From assembly GCA_964345075.1 (NCBI GenBank), contig CAYFPS010000025.1, forward strand, positions 1 through 36,959: a stretch of 36,959 bases of DNA. The letters run 5' to 3'. The notes under the pieces are model-generated. The model saw only the letters and a list, made by a program, of their open reading frames with translations. It did no database searches and was not told where the DNA came from. The stretch comes from CAYFPS01 sp964345075 (GTDB taxonomy: Bacteria > CAIWAD01). Below are positions 8,149 through 16,940 of this stretch, piece after piece; position 1 is the first letter of the stretch, and every line of letters starts with the position of its first letter. Made by a program: the position numbers and the translations under genes.

Positions 8149-9360
8149 ATGCAGGCAAGCACCAGAAAAACACTGCTCTACTCGGCGCTCGTCATTGTTG
8201 TGGGCATCGCAGGCTTTGCGCTGATCATGCGCAAGGGCCCGCAGCAGACCATGACGCCGCCGCCCGTTCCACCCAGAGCCGTGGAGATTCAGGTGGCAAG
8301 CTACAGTCCGCTGCGCCCGGAGATTCACGCGCTTGGTCGTGTTCGCAGTGCCGGCGCGTTTGATCTGGCTGTGCAGGTTGGCGGCAAAATTCTGGCAACA
8401 GCCGACCCGCTTGGTCTCAAGTCGGGCCTCAGATTAAAACGGGGCGAGCTGGTCTGCCTGGTGGATACAATCGATTACGCGATCGAACTGAATCGTCTGC
8501 AGGCCCAGCTGTCACTGGCCGAAGCCCAGCACGAGCTGGCTATTGAAAGCACCGAACTTGCCCGTCTGGATCTGGAGCGCATCAACAAACTGGCCGAGGC
8601 CGACAATGCAAGTCGCCAGGCACAGGAGCAGGCGCGCAAGGTCTGGATTGCCGCCCGTGAAAAAGAGCTCGGTCTGGCCTCGCAGGTTGGCCCTGCCGGC
8701 AGTCTTACGCTGGCCCGCGACAAGGCGCGTGTTACACTGGATCGCTGTTGGCTGCGCGCGCCCTTTGACTGCGAGGTCTCCTCCGGCTCGCTGGTGCCGG
8801 GAGCGCTCGTCAGCCCCAACATGACTGTAGCACGGCTTGAAAACATGGAGAAGCTGGAAATCCAGGTGGAGCTTCGTGGCGATGAAGCAAGCGGCCTGCC
8901 CAAGCCCGGCAAGACCATGGTAGCCATCCATCGTGAACGCGCGGACAGCGGCGAGGCGCCTCTGGCCCGTGGGCGCTTCGTTCACCTGGCCAGCAGTCTC
9001 GATCCTGGCAGTCAGCTGCGCGAAGCCCGTGTGGAAGTGGATGGGGATAGCGGACTGGTGCCGGGTATGCTTGTGGAAGTAACCTTCAAGGGCCGCGAGC
9101 TCCCGCAGGCCCTGCGCATTCCCCGCAACAGTCTGCAATCCAATGATGATGTCCTGCTCTGGCGTGCCGGTCGACTGGATCGCACCGCAGCCACGCTGGC
9201 CTTTGCCGACCGCAAGTGGGCCTATCTGACGGATGGCCCGGCCGACGGTGATACACTTGTCCTGACGCCCATTCAGCACGCCATTCCCGGCTTGTCACTC
9301 AGGTTGAAGGATGCTCCCGCAGGCGGCCCGGGCAAGGGCATGAAGGGAGCCGGCAAGTGA
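8149..9360 (+). CDS. RND efflux periplasmic adaptor (HlyD/membrane fusion protein)
   Basis: This 403-residue periplasmic adaptor links the inner-membrane pump encoded next to the outer-membrane channel. It has an N-terminal signal anchor (about residues 8-26). A biotinyl-lipoyl-like half-motif lies near AVQVGGKILATADPLGLKSGLRLKRGELV. A coiled-coil hairpin follows (residues about 105-170, rich in Leu, Ala and Glu), then the second half-motif (LRAPFDCEVSSGSLVPGALV) and a beta-barrel. The ATG is preceded by AAGGGGAA. The stop overlaps the GTG start of the pump (GTGA). Substrate not predictable. Confidence 0.92.
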   Translation: MQASTRKTLLYSALVIVVGIAGFALIMRKGPQQTMTPPPVPPRAVEIQVASYSPLRPEIHALGRVRSAGAFDLAVQVGGKILATADPLGLKSGLRLKRGELVCLVDTIDYAIELNRLQAQLSLAEAQHELAIESTELARLDLERINKLAEADNASRQAQEQARKVWIAAREKELGLASQVGPAGSLTLARDKARVTLDRCWLRAPFDCEVSSGSLVPGALVSPNMTVARLENMEKLEIQVELRGDEASGLPKPGKTMVAIHRERADSGEAPLARGRFVHLASSLDPGSQLREARVEVDGDSGLVPGMLVEVTFKGRELPQALRIPRNSLQSNDDVLLWRAGRLDRTAATLAFADRKWAYLTDGPADGDTLVLTPIQHAIPGLSLRLKDAPAGGPGKGMKGAGK

Positions 9361-12300
9361 AAAGGATCATCTTTGCGGCCGTTCACAATCCACTGATTGT
9401 GAACGTGACCATGCTGCTGGTCATTCTCTTCGGACTCTTCGGTCTGGCCGGAATCAACCGGGAGATGTTTCCCAGCGTAGTGCTGGACCAGATCTCGGTG
9501 CGTGTGCCCTTCCCCGGCGCTTCCGCTCTGGAAGTGGAAGAGGGGATCATCCTTAAGCTCGAAGAGGCGATTGAAGGCATTCCCGATATCGATGAAGTGA
9601 ACGCCACCGCCACGGACAATATGGCCAGCATGCTGATTGTGCTGAAGGGCGGGGCCGACCTGAACGAGCGGACACAGGATGTCAAGAACGCGGTCGACGG
9701 AATCATCGGCATGCCGGCGGATGCGGAAATCCCGATCGTCTCCGCCGTCAAGCGAACGACACAGGTCATCAGCCTGGTGCTCTACGGTGATACAGACCTG
9801 GAGCTGCTTCGACAGCAGGGCGAGCTGCTGAAGGAGGAGCTGAAAGAACTCGATGTTGTCAGTCTGGTTGAGGTAAGCGGTACGCCCGAAAGGCAGATTG
9901 CGATAGAAGTTTCCGAAGCCGCACTTCGCCGCTACAGCTTAAGTTTCGACGAGATTTCCAGCCGTGTCCGTGCCTACTCGCTGAACAGCTCGGGCGGAAG
10001 CCTCAAGACAAGCGATGAAGAGTTGCGCATTCGCATTTACGGTCGTCGTTACACTTCTGCCGAGTACGCACAGATTCCCCTTCGTGTTACAGATTCGGGT
10101 GCCGTGATACATCTTTCGGATGTGGCCGATGTGCGCGAGGACTGGGAGGACAGCCCATCGGCCCAGTGGTATCAGGGCAAGCGGGCCGTGCGCATTGAGG
10201 TCAACAAGACCGACAGCGAGGACTCCATCACCATTGTCAAGGCCGTGAAGGGCTGGATGACAGGGCTGGACAGCCAGCTACCTGAAGGTGTGCGTGTCGA
10301 GGTGCTGCGTGATTCAACCATTTCACTCAAGCAGCGCATCGAGCTGTTGGTGAAAAACGGTCTCTTCGGCCTGATTCTGGTGGGCCTTACCCTGACGCTC
10401 TTCCTCAATCTGCGCCTGAGTTTCTGGGTGGCGATGGGTATCCCCATCAGCTATGCGGGCATGTTCTTCCTCTTTGGATTCACACCCGCCACCATCAATG
10501 TGATCAGCCTCTTCGGCATGATTCTGGTGCTGGGTATTGTGGTCGACGACGCGATCGTCGTAGGCGAGAACATCTTTCAGCATGTGGAACGGGGGGCGAC
10601 ACCGGAAAAGGCCGCGCTCGAAGGTGCGCGCGAAGTGGCTCCAGCAGTGGTTGCATCCGTTCTGACCACGCAGGTGGCCTTCATTCCCTTCTTTTTCATT
10701 GAAGGTCGCATGGGCCTTTTCATCTGGCAGATGGCGCTGGCCGTGATTTTGGCGCTGGCTGTATCACTGGTGGAATGTCTGTTTATTCTGCCGCCGCACC
10801 TGGCCCACTCAAGCGCATTGAAGCTCGGAAACGTGGAAAGCTCGGCACTGCGCAAGAAGCTGGACGGCTGGATTGACGCCCTGATCAACGGCTTTTATGC
10901 CCGCACACTCAGGGCACTCCTGAAGATTCACTGGGTGACGGTCAGTATTGGTGCTGCGGCACTGCTTTTGGCCATTGGACTGATTGCATCCGGTCGTCTG
11001 CCCTTTACCTTCTTCCCCAGAATCGAACGCGACAATGTGGATGTCACAGTCAAGATGTCACCCGGCACGCGTGAAGCGCGCACGCTGGAGGTGCTCAGGT
11101 CGATTGAAGTAGCCATGGTCGGCATGGAAGACTGGCTGCAGGACACGCAGCCGGATGGTCAGAAGGTGATGGAATCCATTTCCGTGGTGCTGGGCCCCAA
11201 CAGCGAAGACGGCTCGGTTCAATTGACCATGCTGGATTCGGAAAGCCGCTCGGTAAGCGCGATGGAAGTGACGCGTGAACTCAAGAAGCGCCTGCCCGTC
11301 GTGCCCGATGCTGAAGAGCTCAACATGGGTGCCGGTGGCCGCCACTTCGGCCTGCCCGTCTCCGTGCGCCTGATGGGTCAGGATATCGACGAGCTGGATG
11401 CAGCCGTGGACTGGCTGAAGGAAGGCATGCGCGCTTATCCTGCGCTGACTGACATTCAGGACGATCGTGATATCGGCAAGCGCGAACTCAAGCTGCGCAT
11501 GCGGCCTGAAGGCGAAGCCATGGGCCTTTCCCTGAGGGAAGTGGCCAGACAGGTGCGACAGGCTTTCTACGGTGAAGAGATCCTGCGCTTTCAGCGCGGC
11601 TACGATGAGATCAAGGTCTGGACCCGCCTGAAGGAACAGGATCGCGCCAGCATTGAACAGTTGAAGGCCGTGCGTGTGCGTACACCAGCCGGGCGGCTGG
11701 TGCCCTTTGGCGATGTGGTTGAATGGGAAATCGGCCAGAGCCTGCTCAGCGTCAAGCACTTCAACGGCAAACGTGTCCTCTCGGTCAGCGCCGACATTGA
11801 CGAAGCCGGCAGCGGCAGCGAAGAAGCCATTCAGGCCGTCAAGAACCGGCTGGTTCCGGAAATGCGCGAGCATTATCCCGGGGTGAAGGTTTCCTGGGGC
11901 GGCGAGCAGCAGCAGCAGGCACAGTCGGGCAACAGCATGAAAAAGGCCTTTCCGATGGCGATCATCATCATCGGTTTCATTCTGGTTGTTGTCTTCCGCA
12001 GCCTGATGCAGACAGCCATCGTGCTGGGCATGATTCCACTTGGACTGGTGGGCGCAGTGCTGGGCCACATGGCCCTGGGCAAACCCCTGACCATTCTTTC
12101 GGTCTTTGGTCTGGTTGGCCTTTCAGGCATCATCATCAATGACTCCGTGGTCTTTGTGGATCGCATCAACCGCGAAATCAAGGATGGAGCCAGCGTCAAG
12201 GATGCTGTCTACATTGCAGGTCTGAAGCGCTTCCGCGCGATCATGCTGACCACTGTCACCACCGTTATGGGCATGCTGCCGATCATTCTCGAGACCAGTC

Positions 12301-12554
12301 GTCAGGCGCAGTTCCTGATTCCGATGGCCATTTCCGTCAGCTTTGGTCTGCTCTTTGGAACCTTCTTCACCGTATACATTCTGCCCTCGGTCTTTCTTGT
12401 TCTTAACGATGTAAGGCGTGTGATTGCCCGCATCGTCAACTGGCTGGCTGGCCGCTTTGTATACGGCTCGCCCGAACGCGAAAATTGCTGGATTCCCACA
12501 CCGGAATCTGTCGAGCCTGTGATTCGTCGACCTGTCAAGGAGTACAAGGGATGA
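9357..12554 (+). CDS. RND-family efflux pump, inner-membrane permease
   Basis: A 1065-residue proton-driven RND pump (AcrB/HAE1-like) with 12 membrane helices and two large periplasmic loops. The N-terminus NPLIVNVTMLLVILFGLFGL is typical. Transmembrane helix 4 carries the proton-relay pair VDDAIVVGENIFQH, and a GGEQQQQAQS segment precedes the second helix block. The start is GTG at 9357, overlapping the adaptor stop; the stop overlaps the ATG of the TolC-like gene. Length and motifs are complete. Five TGTAWCAC-type words lie inside it, several bringing in rare ATA or GTA codons. Confidence 0.95.
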   Translation: MKRIIFAAVHNPLIVNVTMLLVILFGLFGLAGINREMFPSVVLDQISVRVPFPGASALEVEEGIILKLEEAIEGIPDIDEVNATATDNMASMLIVLKGGADLNERTQDVKNAVDGIIGMPADAEIPIVSAVKRTTQVISLVLYGDTDLELLRQQGELLKEELKELDVVSLVEVSGTPERQIAIEVSEAALRRYSLSFDEISSRVRAYSLNSSGGSLKTSDEELRIRIYGRRYTSAEYAQIPLRVTDSGAVIHLSDVADVREDWEDSPSAQWYQGKRAVRIEVNKTDSEDSITIVKAVKGWMTGLDSQLPEGVRVEVLRDSTISLKQRIELLVKNGLFGLILVGLTLTLFLNLRLSFWVAMGIPISYAGMFFLFGFTPATINVISLFGMILVLGIVVDDAIVVGENIFQHVERGATPEKAALEGAREVAPAVVASVLTTQVAFIPFFFIEGRMGLFIWQMALAVILALAVSLVECLFILPPHLAHSSALKLGNVESSALRKKLDGWIDALINGFYARTLRALLKIHWVTVSIGAAALLLAIGLIASGRLPFTFFPRIERDNVDVTVKMSPGTREARTLEVLRSIEVAMVGMEDWLQDTQPDGQKVMESISVVLGPNSEDGSVQLTMLDSESRSVSAMEVTRELKKRLPVVPDAEELNMGAGGRHFGLPVSVRLMGQDIDELDAAVDWLKEGMRAYPALTDIQDDRDIGKRELKLRMRPEGEAMGLSLREVARQVRQAFYGEEILRFQRGYDEIKVWTRLKEQDRASIEQLKAVRVRTPAGRLVPFGDVVEWEIGQSLLSVKHFNGKRVLSVSADIDEAGSGSEEAIQAVKNRLVPEMREHYPGVKVSWGGEQQQQAQSGNSMKKAFPMAIIIIGFILVVVFRSLMQTAIVLGMIPLGLVGAVLGHMALGKPLTILSVFGLVGLSGIIINDSVVFVDRINREIKDGASVKDAVYIAGLKRFRAIMLTTVTTVMGMLPIILETSRQAQFLIPMAISVSFGLLFGTFFTVYILPSVFLVLNDVRRVIARIVNWLAGRFVYGSPERENCWIPTPESVEPVIRRPVKEYKG

Positions 12555-13813
12555 ACCACCTTCTGACTGCAACCTGTATCACGCTTTTCCTTGCCTCTAC
12601 AGCAAAGGCCGGGATTCTGCCCTTTGAGGCCCTGATTGATTCCGTGATGCAGCATCATCCCAAAGCCGAGGTCATCAGGCTGGAGCAGTCGGCCGCCCGC
12701 ATGAGTTCGCTGGCAGGTATCACGGGCATGCTGCCGCGAGCGGATTACACCGGTAGCTGGAGCCGTTTTGAGAGCATTGGCAGTGCTAATGCGGCCGGAA
12801 TCTATGCCGAAGGCGACGAAAGGCAGAGTCATGGCGTGACCTTGAGCCAGCCCCTTTTTTCACCGGGCAAGCTGGGCGGCGCGTTGACTTCCTGGCAGAA
12901 TCACGAGCTTGCCCGGCTGGGTGAGCAGACGCGTCTGGCCGCACTCGCCTTCAGCGTCAAGTCCGCCTATGTGGACTGGGCAGCTGCACTTGCTCTGGTT
13001 GATGTATCACAGGCCTCATGGGATTTTGCAGAAGCCCAGCTGAAGCGCGCCCTGCATCGGGAAGAGCTGGGTACCTTAAGCCGCATCGATCGGCTTTTTG
13101 TTGAAAACAATCGCGCACAGGCAGGAATTCAACTTGAGCAGGCCAGGCTTGCCGAGGAGTCCGCCCGCTATCAACTGGAAAGCCTGCTGATGCGGGAACT
13201 TCCCCCCGAGCTGCGTGCCGAGTCGCTTGAAGAGCTGCCACAAGCACCACAGGCCAGTCTGGAGCCTGAGCTGCAGCTGACCCCGTCCTGGCAAAGCCTG
13301 CGCCGCAATTTGTCAGCGGCAAGAGCCGGCATGCTCAATAGCTCTGCCAGTCTGCTCCCGACCGTGAGTGGCTTTCTCAGCTGGTCCAATGAAAGCAGTG
13401 ACCCCTTTACCTGGCAAAGCGAGTACACGAATCGTGTGATCGGTCTCTCGGCCAGCTGGAATCTCTTTCGAACGGGCGGTAATACACTGGACAATCTTGC
13501 GGCCTGGAAGCGCCAGCGTGCCGCAAAGAACAGCCTGACAGGGGGCGAGCTGGACCTGCGAGCAAAGATCAGCACCCTGCGGGAGCAATTGACCTCTACA
13601 GCCCGGCAGGAGCAATTGGCAAGACGCAGCCGCGAGATTGCAGAGGCCAATCTGCAGCTGCTTGAACAGAAATATGATCTGGGGCTGCTGGATGCCACAG
13701 ATCTGCTGGCCGGTCAGCAGAACCTTCTTTCCGCGGAAAGCAGCCTGATCAAGGCTCGCGCCGCGTATTTGAAAGCGGGTTGGAGCCTGCAGGAGCTGAG
13801 TGGCAGCTGGTGA
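12551..13813 (+). CDS. TolC-family outer-membrane efflux protein
   Basis: This 420-residue outer-membrane channel of the tripartite pump has a signal peptide at residues 1-20 (MNHLLTATCITLFLASTAKA) and two repeated helical OEP regions. These end in LEQKYDLGLLDATDLLAGQQNLLSAESSLIKARAAYLKA, the usual TolC C-terminal repeat pattern. I begin at the ATG overlapping the pump stop (ATGA at 12551-12554) rather than an upstream frame start. It completes an adaptor-pump-channel operon and its own stop overlaps the GTG of the DUF523 gene. Confidence 0.92.
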   Translation: MNHLLTATCITLFLASTAKAGILPFEALIDSVMQHHPKAEVIRLEQSAARMSSLAGITGMLPRADYTGSWSRFESIGSANAAGIYAEGDERQSHGVTLSQPLFSPGKLGGALTSWQNHELARLGEQTRLAALAFSVKSAYVDWAAALALVDVSQASWDFAEAQLKRALHREELGTLSRIDRLFVENNRAQAGIQLEQARLAEESARYQLESLLMRELPPELRAESLEELPQAPQASLEPELQLTPSWQSLRRNLSAARAGMLNSSASLLPTVSGFLSWSNESSDPFTWQSEYTNRVIGLSASWNLFRTGGNTLDNLAAWKRQRAAKNSLTGGELDLRAKISTLREQLTSTARQEQLARRSREIAEANLQLLEQKYDLGLLDATDLLAGQQNLLSAESSLIKARAAYLKAGWSLQELSGSW

Positions 13814-14451
13814 AGCGCATTCTTGTATCACACTGCCTGATGGGCGAGGCCTGCCGTTATGACGGCAAAGCCTGTCCAAGCAAGGAACTTTCCGAGCTGC
13901 CCCGAAACTGGCAGCTCGTTTTCTGTTGCCCGGAGCGGGAGCTGGGCCTGGGCGTACCCCGGGCACCCATCACCTTTGTTGAGGGTCCTGCTGGCAGGCA
14001 GCTGATCTGCCGTGTATCACAGAAGGACTGGACCGAAGCAATGCGTGAATGGTGTGATGCAAAGGTCCTCGCCTTGCTGGCTTCCGGGCTTGACGGTGCT
14101 ATCCTGAAATCAGCCTCCCCCAGCTGCGGCATTGCGGATGCCGAGTGCTTCAAAAGCAAGGAAGCCTTTGTGCAACATGGCCTGCTGGCTGCGGGGGAAT
14201 CGCCAATGTCGCTCAATCTGGCAGGCGAGCTTCTGGCGCATGATGCAAATGGGATGCTGGTGGAAGCGCTCCTCAGACTTGCGCCCGGGCTGCCCATGAT
14301 TAGCGAGCAGGAGCTGAAGCAGCTGGATGCGAGAAGTGAGTTTCTGGAGAGGGTCAGGCGATGGGCGACAGTCAGCAGTGCTAGCTTTTCTGAATCCTCC
14401 TCGATTTCCCCTCCACTCCGCCCCCCTCCCCGCGCGAGCTCGGGGGTATAG
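13810..14451 (+). CDS. DUF523 (YbbK-like) protein with a Ser/Pro-rich tail
   Basis: The first 165-185 residues match the DUF523 family: HCLMGEACRYDGKACPSKEL near the start, FCCPERELGLGVPRAP, and LKSASPSCG. Conserved cysteines include Cys9, Cys15 and the Cys of SPSCG. Family function is not established. GTG at 13810 overlaps the TolC-like stop, so it is the fourth gene of the efflux operon. About 20 residues beyond the usual family end (SSASFSESSSISPPLRPPPR) are low-complexity and come from C-rich DNA. They may represent loss of an original stop codon. Confidence 0.82.
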   Translation: MKRILVSHCLMGEACRYDGKACPSKELSELPRNWQLVFCCPERELGLGVPRAPITFVEGPAGRQLICRVSQKDWTEAMREWCDAKVLALLASGLDGAILKSASPSCGIADAECFKSKEAFVQHGLLAAGESPMSLNLAGELLAHDANGMLVEALLRLAPGLPMISEQELKQLDARSEFLERVRRWATVSSASFSESSSISPPLRPPPRASSGV

Positions 14452-14482
14452 CTTTGGCTTTCTTCAATTGCTCCCTGAACGG

Positions 14483-14566
14483 GTGTCAGGTTTTCAGGAA
14501 TTGGCAGGCAGCGTCCAGTTTCAGCAAGCTCTCGTGCTGAACATAAGGACCTGACACAAACTGGAC
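14483..14566. repeat. Interleaved inverted repeats between two convergent genes
   Basis: GTGTCAGG (14483-14490) can pair with CCTGACAC (14550-14557). GTCCAGTTT (14513-14521) can pair with AAACTGGAC (14558-14566), directly abutting the previous arm. Inside the second pair is a third, TTCAGCA (14520-14526) with TGCTGAA (14535-14541). The first two pairings cross, so they are either mutually exclusive or pseudoknot-like. The block fills the gap between the DUF523 stop and the convergent acyltransferase stop; no U-tract is present. Confidence 0.6.
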
Positions 14567-14569
14567 GGC

Positions 14570-15052
14570 TTAAGCTCGAGGATCAGGGCCAATGATCCTG
14601 GCCGGTACACCAGCCACAACAGCGCCAGCCGGTACGTCCCGTGTGACAACGCTTCCCGCACCCACCAGCGCTCCACGCCCAATGGTCACACCGCACATGA
14701 TGGTCGAGCCTGTTCCAATGCTTGCTCCATCTTCCACTCGTGTATGTTCGAGGGTCCAGTCAGCCTCGGTCTGCGGACTACCGTCCTCGTTGACGGCGCG
14801 GGGATGACGGTCATTGATGAAGGAGACATTGTGCCCGATGAAAACACCATCACCAATTTCGACACCCTCACAGATGAAAGTATGGCTCGAGATCTTGCAA
14901 TTGCGTCCGATGCGCGCGCCCTTCTGGATTTCGACAAAGGCACCCACCTTGCTGCCATCGCCGATTTCACAGCCGTAGAGGTTGACAAAGCAGAAGATTT
15001 TCGTGTTCTCGCCCAGCTTGACATCGGGGGCGATCCGTGTATAGGCTTCCAT
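14570..15052 (-). CDS. Left-handed beta-helix (hexapeptide) N-acetyltransferase
   Basis: This 160-residue cytosolic acyltransferase is built of hexapeptide repeats (pattern [LIV]-G-x4): IGDGSKVGAFVEIQKGARIGRNCKIS and VTIGRGALVGAGSVVTRDVPAGAVVAGVPARIIG. The loop SFINDRHPRAVNEDG resembles WbpD/WlbB enzymes, which acetylate the 3-amino group of UDP-2-acetamido-3-amino sugars for polysaccharide synthesis. That exact substrate is inferred. AGGAG lies upstream of the ATG. It follows the P-loop gene by 29 bp in the same orientation. Confidence 0.86.
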   Translation of the reverse strand: MEAYTRIAPDVKLGENTKIFCFVNLYGCEIGDGSKVGAFVEIQKGARIGRNCKISSHTFICEGVEIGDGVFIGHNVSFINDRHPRAVNEDGSPQTEADWTLEHTRVEDGASIGTGSTIMCGVTIGRGALVGAGSVVTRDVPAGAVVAGVPARIIGPDPRA

Positions 15053-15081
15053 TTACCAGGCTCCTGATTGCTTCGCCCAAG

Positions 15082-15738
15082 TTAAGGAAGCAGCACTTCC
15101 TGCGCCGCATCCGGCATGTAAAGGCCGCCGCACTCTTCCAGCCAGTCGGCGATGCTGCAAGCGAGATCCGCTGTATCACGGCCGGTGACGTCCAGCACCA
15201 GATGCGGGATTCTGGAAGAGCTGGTCAATTGCCTGAAGGCTTCCTGCTCATCAATAAAGGGCTGAAGGTCATCGTACTGGGATGGATTGCCCGAAACCTT
15301 GATCCGCTCTTCACGGGCAGCGGCAAAAGACGCAGGCTGTCTCACAAGCAGCACAAGCCTGAAATTGAGCCTTGCCAGACCTTCATCCAGCCATCCAAGA
15401 TCGGGGGCCTGTCCGTTCTGCCGCATCTGGTAGTTCAGCGTGGAAAGATGAAAACGATCGATGATCCATGAATAGTAGCGCTGCAGCTGGAAGAGGTGGA
15501 GCCAGGTCCGATAGGTTTCAACAGCCTGTGCTTCTTCCTCGGGCAGGTAGTTGATCAGGCCCCTGCCCCAGGGAAAATTGGTGAAGGCACACCACTCGGC
15601 GGAAATCAAAGGGCTGTGATACCTGTAGCGCCTGGGCCCTACGATGCGCGGGTGCTCATTCAGGGCAAAGGCCAGTTCGGTCTTGCCCGTCAGGCGCGTG
15701 CCCTCCAGCAGGATCTTCGGACAGAGTTTCTTTCCCAT
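15082..15738 (-). CDS. P-loop NTPase, nucleotide-kinase-like
   Basis: This 218-residue protein has a Walker A motif GTRLTGKT at residues 13-20 on the first strand (KILLEG). A later stretch LVLLVRQPASFAAAREERIKVSG resembles the DR(x)-strand and lid region of thymidylate/deoxynucleoside kinases. A central aromatic-rich segment (YRTWLHLFQLQRYYSWIIDRFH) could form the acceptor site, and DRFHLS is a plausible Walker B equivalent. The exact substrate is unknown. It lies upstream of the sugar acetyltransferase and downstream of a terminator, so the two form a separate transcription unit. Confidence 0.7.
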   Translation of the reverse strand: MGKKLCPKILLEGTRLTGKTELAFALNEHPRIVGPRRYRYHSPLISAEWCAFTNFPWGRGLINYLPEEEAQAVETYRTWLHLFQLQRYYSWIIDRFHLSTLNYQMRQNGQAPDLGWLDEGLARLNFRLVLLVRQPASFAAAREERIKVSGNPSQYDDLQPFIDEQEAFRQLTSSSRIPHLVLDVTGRDTADLACSIADWLEECGGLYMPDAAQEVLLP

Positions 15739-15742
15739 GCTA

Positions 15743-15774
15743 CCCCCAAAAGAAAGTCCCGCCGAAGCGGGACT
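15743..15774 (-). terminator. Terminator of the phhA-hmgA operon
   Basis: Perfect 8-bp arms AGTCCCGC and GCGGGACT (15755-15774) with a four-base loop are followed on the minus strand by TTCTTTTGGGGG. It lies six bases past the hmgA stop and 17 bp before the P-loop gene start, separating the two minus-strand units. Confidence 0.75.
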
Positions 15775-15779
15775 CTGTT

Positions 15780-16940
15780 CTACTCAATCCACGATTCAGG
15801 ATAATCGGGATCTTCAACCGTTGCAGCATCCCGTGATACATGCAGGGGTCTGAAGGTGTCGATCATCACAGCCAGCTCGTCGGTGGCACTGGCACCAACA
15901 CTTGCCTCGGTGCGGCCGGGCTGCGGGCCATGGGGCAGGCCGTCTGGATGTAGCGTCAGGCTGCCGTACTCGATGCCCTTGCGACTCATGAATTCATTCG
16001 ATGCGTAATACAAGACTTCGTCCGTCATCACATTGCTGTGATGATAAGGCGCAGGAATGGCTTCCGGATGGAAGTCATAGAGCCTTGGAACGAAGCTGCA
16101 GATCACGAAACCATCGCCATGGAAGGTCTGGTGCACGGGTGGCGGCTGATGAATGCGGCCAACAATCGGCTCAAAGTCCTCAATGTTGAAGGCCCAGGGA
16201 TAGTAATAGCCGTCCCAGCCACTGACATCAAAGGGATGATGATCCAGGATGAACTCCGTCAGGCGATTGTCGCGCTTGACGATCATCTGGTACTCGCCTT
16301 TTGTGTCGTGCGTTTGCAGGCTTTCCGGACGACGAATATCGCGTTCGCAGAAGGGACTGTGCTCCAGCAGCTGCCCGTGCTCATTGCGATAGCGCTCGGG
16401 CGTACGAATGTAACCGGCGCTTTCCGTAACCAGCAGATGGGCTTGTCCGGCGCTGGCATTCAGTCGCCAGCGGTGCAGGATGCCACGGGGAATGACAATG
16501 TAATCGCCCTTCCTGAAAGGCAGGTCGCCCATCATCGATTCCAGAACACCCGCTCCTTCGGAAACATAGATCAGTTCGTCTCCCTGGCCATTGCGGTAGA
16601 AGTAGTCCTCCGCGTGATCGGGGCGGCAGATGCTGATGGCCACATCGGCATTAAAGAGCAGCGGCTTTCTGCCAGCAATCACTCCACCGCCCACGGGCAG
16701 CTGCATCGAGCGAAGATGACGCATGCGAAGTTCGCCATCGTTGTCGGCCTTCTGCCAGACAAGCCGCTCCAGCTCACGCTGGCGAAGCACTGAAGTGGGA
16801 CGATTGATGTGATACAGCAGGCTTGACGGCCCCACAAAGCCTTTGTTGCCGATCAGCTCTTCATAATGAAAATGACCGCCGGGCTTGTGTACGGCGTGTC
16901 GCTTGTGCGGGACATCACCCAGCTTGTGATACATGGGCAT
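15780..16940 (-). CDS. hmgA: Homogentisate 1,2-dioxygenase
   Basis: This 386-residue cytosolic non-haem iron cupin opens the ring of homogentisate to maleylacetoacetate. It is a short bacterial version of the family. Iron ligands are expected in PYHHSNVMTDEVLYY (His301 with Asp307 or Glu308) and GLPHGPQPG (His337). FCERDIRRPE, DVSGWDGYYYPWAFNIEDFEP and PPVHQTFHGDGFVICSF are conserved family stretches. Its ATG overlaps the hpd stop (TAATG), so the two enzymes acting consecutively are translationally coupled. A terminator follows at once. Confidence 0.95.
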   Translation of the reverse strand: MPMYHKLGDVPHKRHAVHKPGGHFHYEELIGNKGFVGPSSLLYHINRPTSVLRQRELERLVWQKADNDGELRMRHLRSMQLPVGGGVIAGRKPLLFNADVAISICRPDHAEDYFYRNGQGDELIYVSEGAGVLESMMGDLPFRKGDYIVIPRGILHRWRLNASAGQAHLLVTESAGYIRTPERYRNEHGQLLEHSPFCERDIRRPESLQTHDTKGEYQMIVKRDNRLTEFILDHHPFDVSGWDGYYYPWAFNIEDFEPIVGRIHQPPPVHQTFHGDGFVICSFVPRLYDFHPEAIPAPYHHSNVMTDEVLYYASNEFMSRKGIEYGSLTLHPDGLPHGPQPGRTEASVGASATDELAVMIDTFRPLHVSRDAATVEDPDYPESWIE

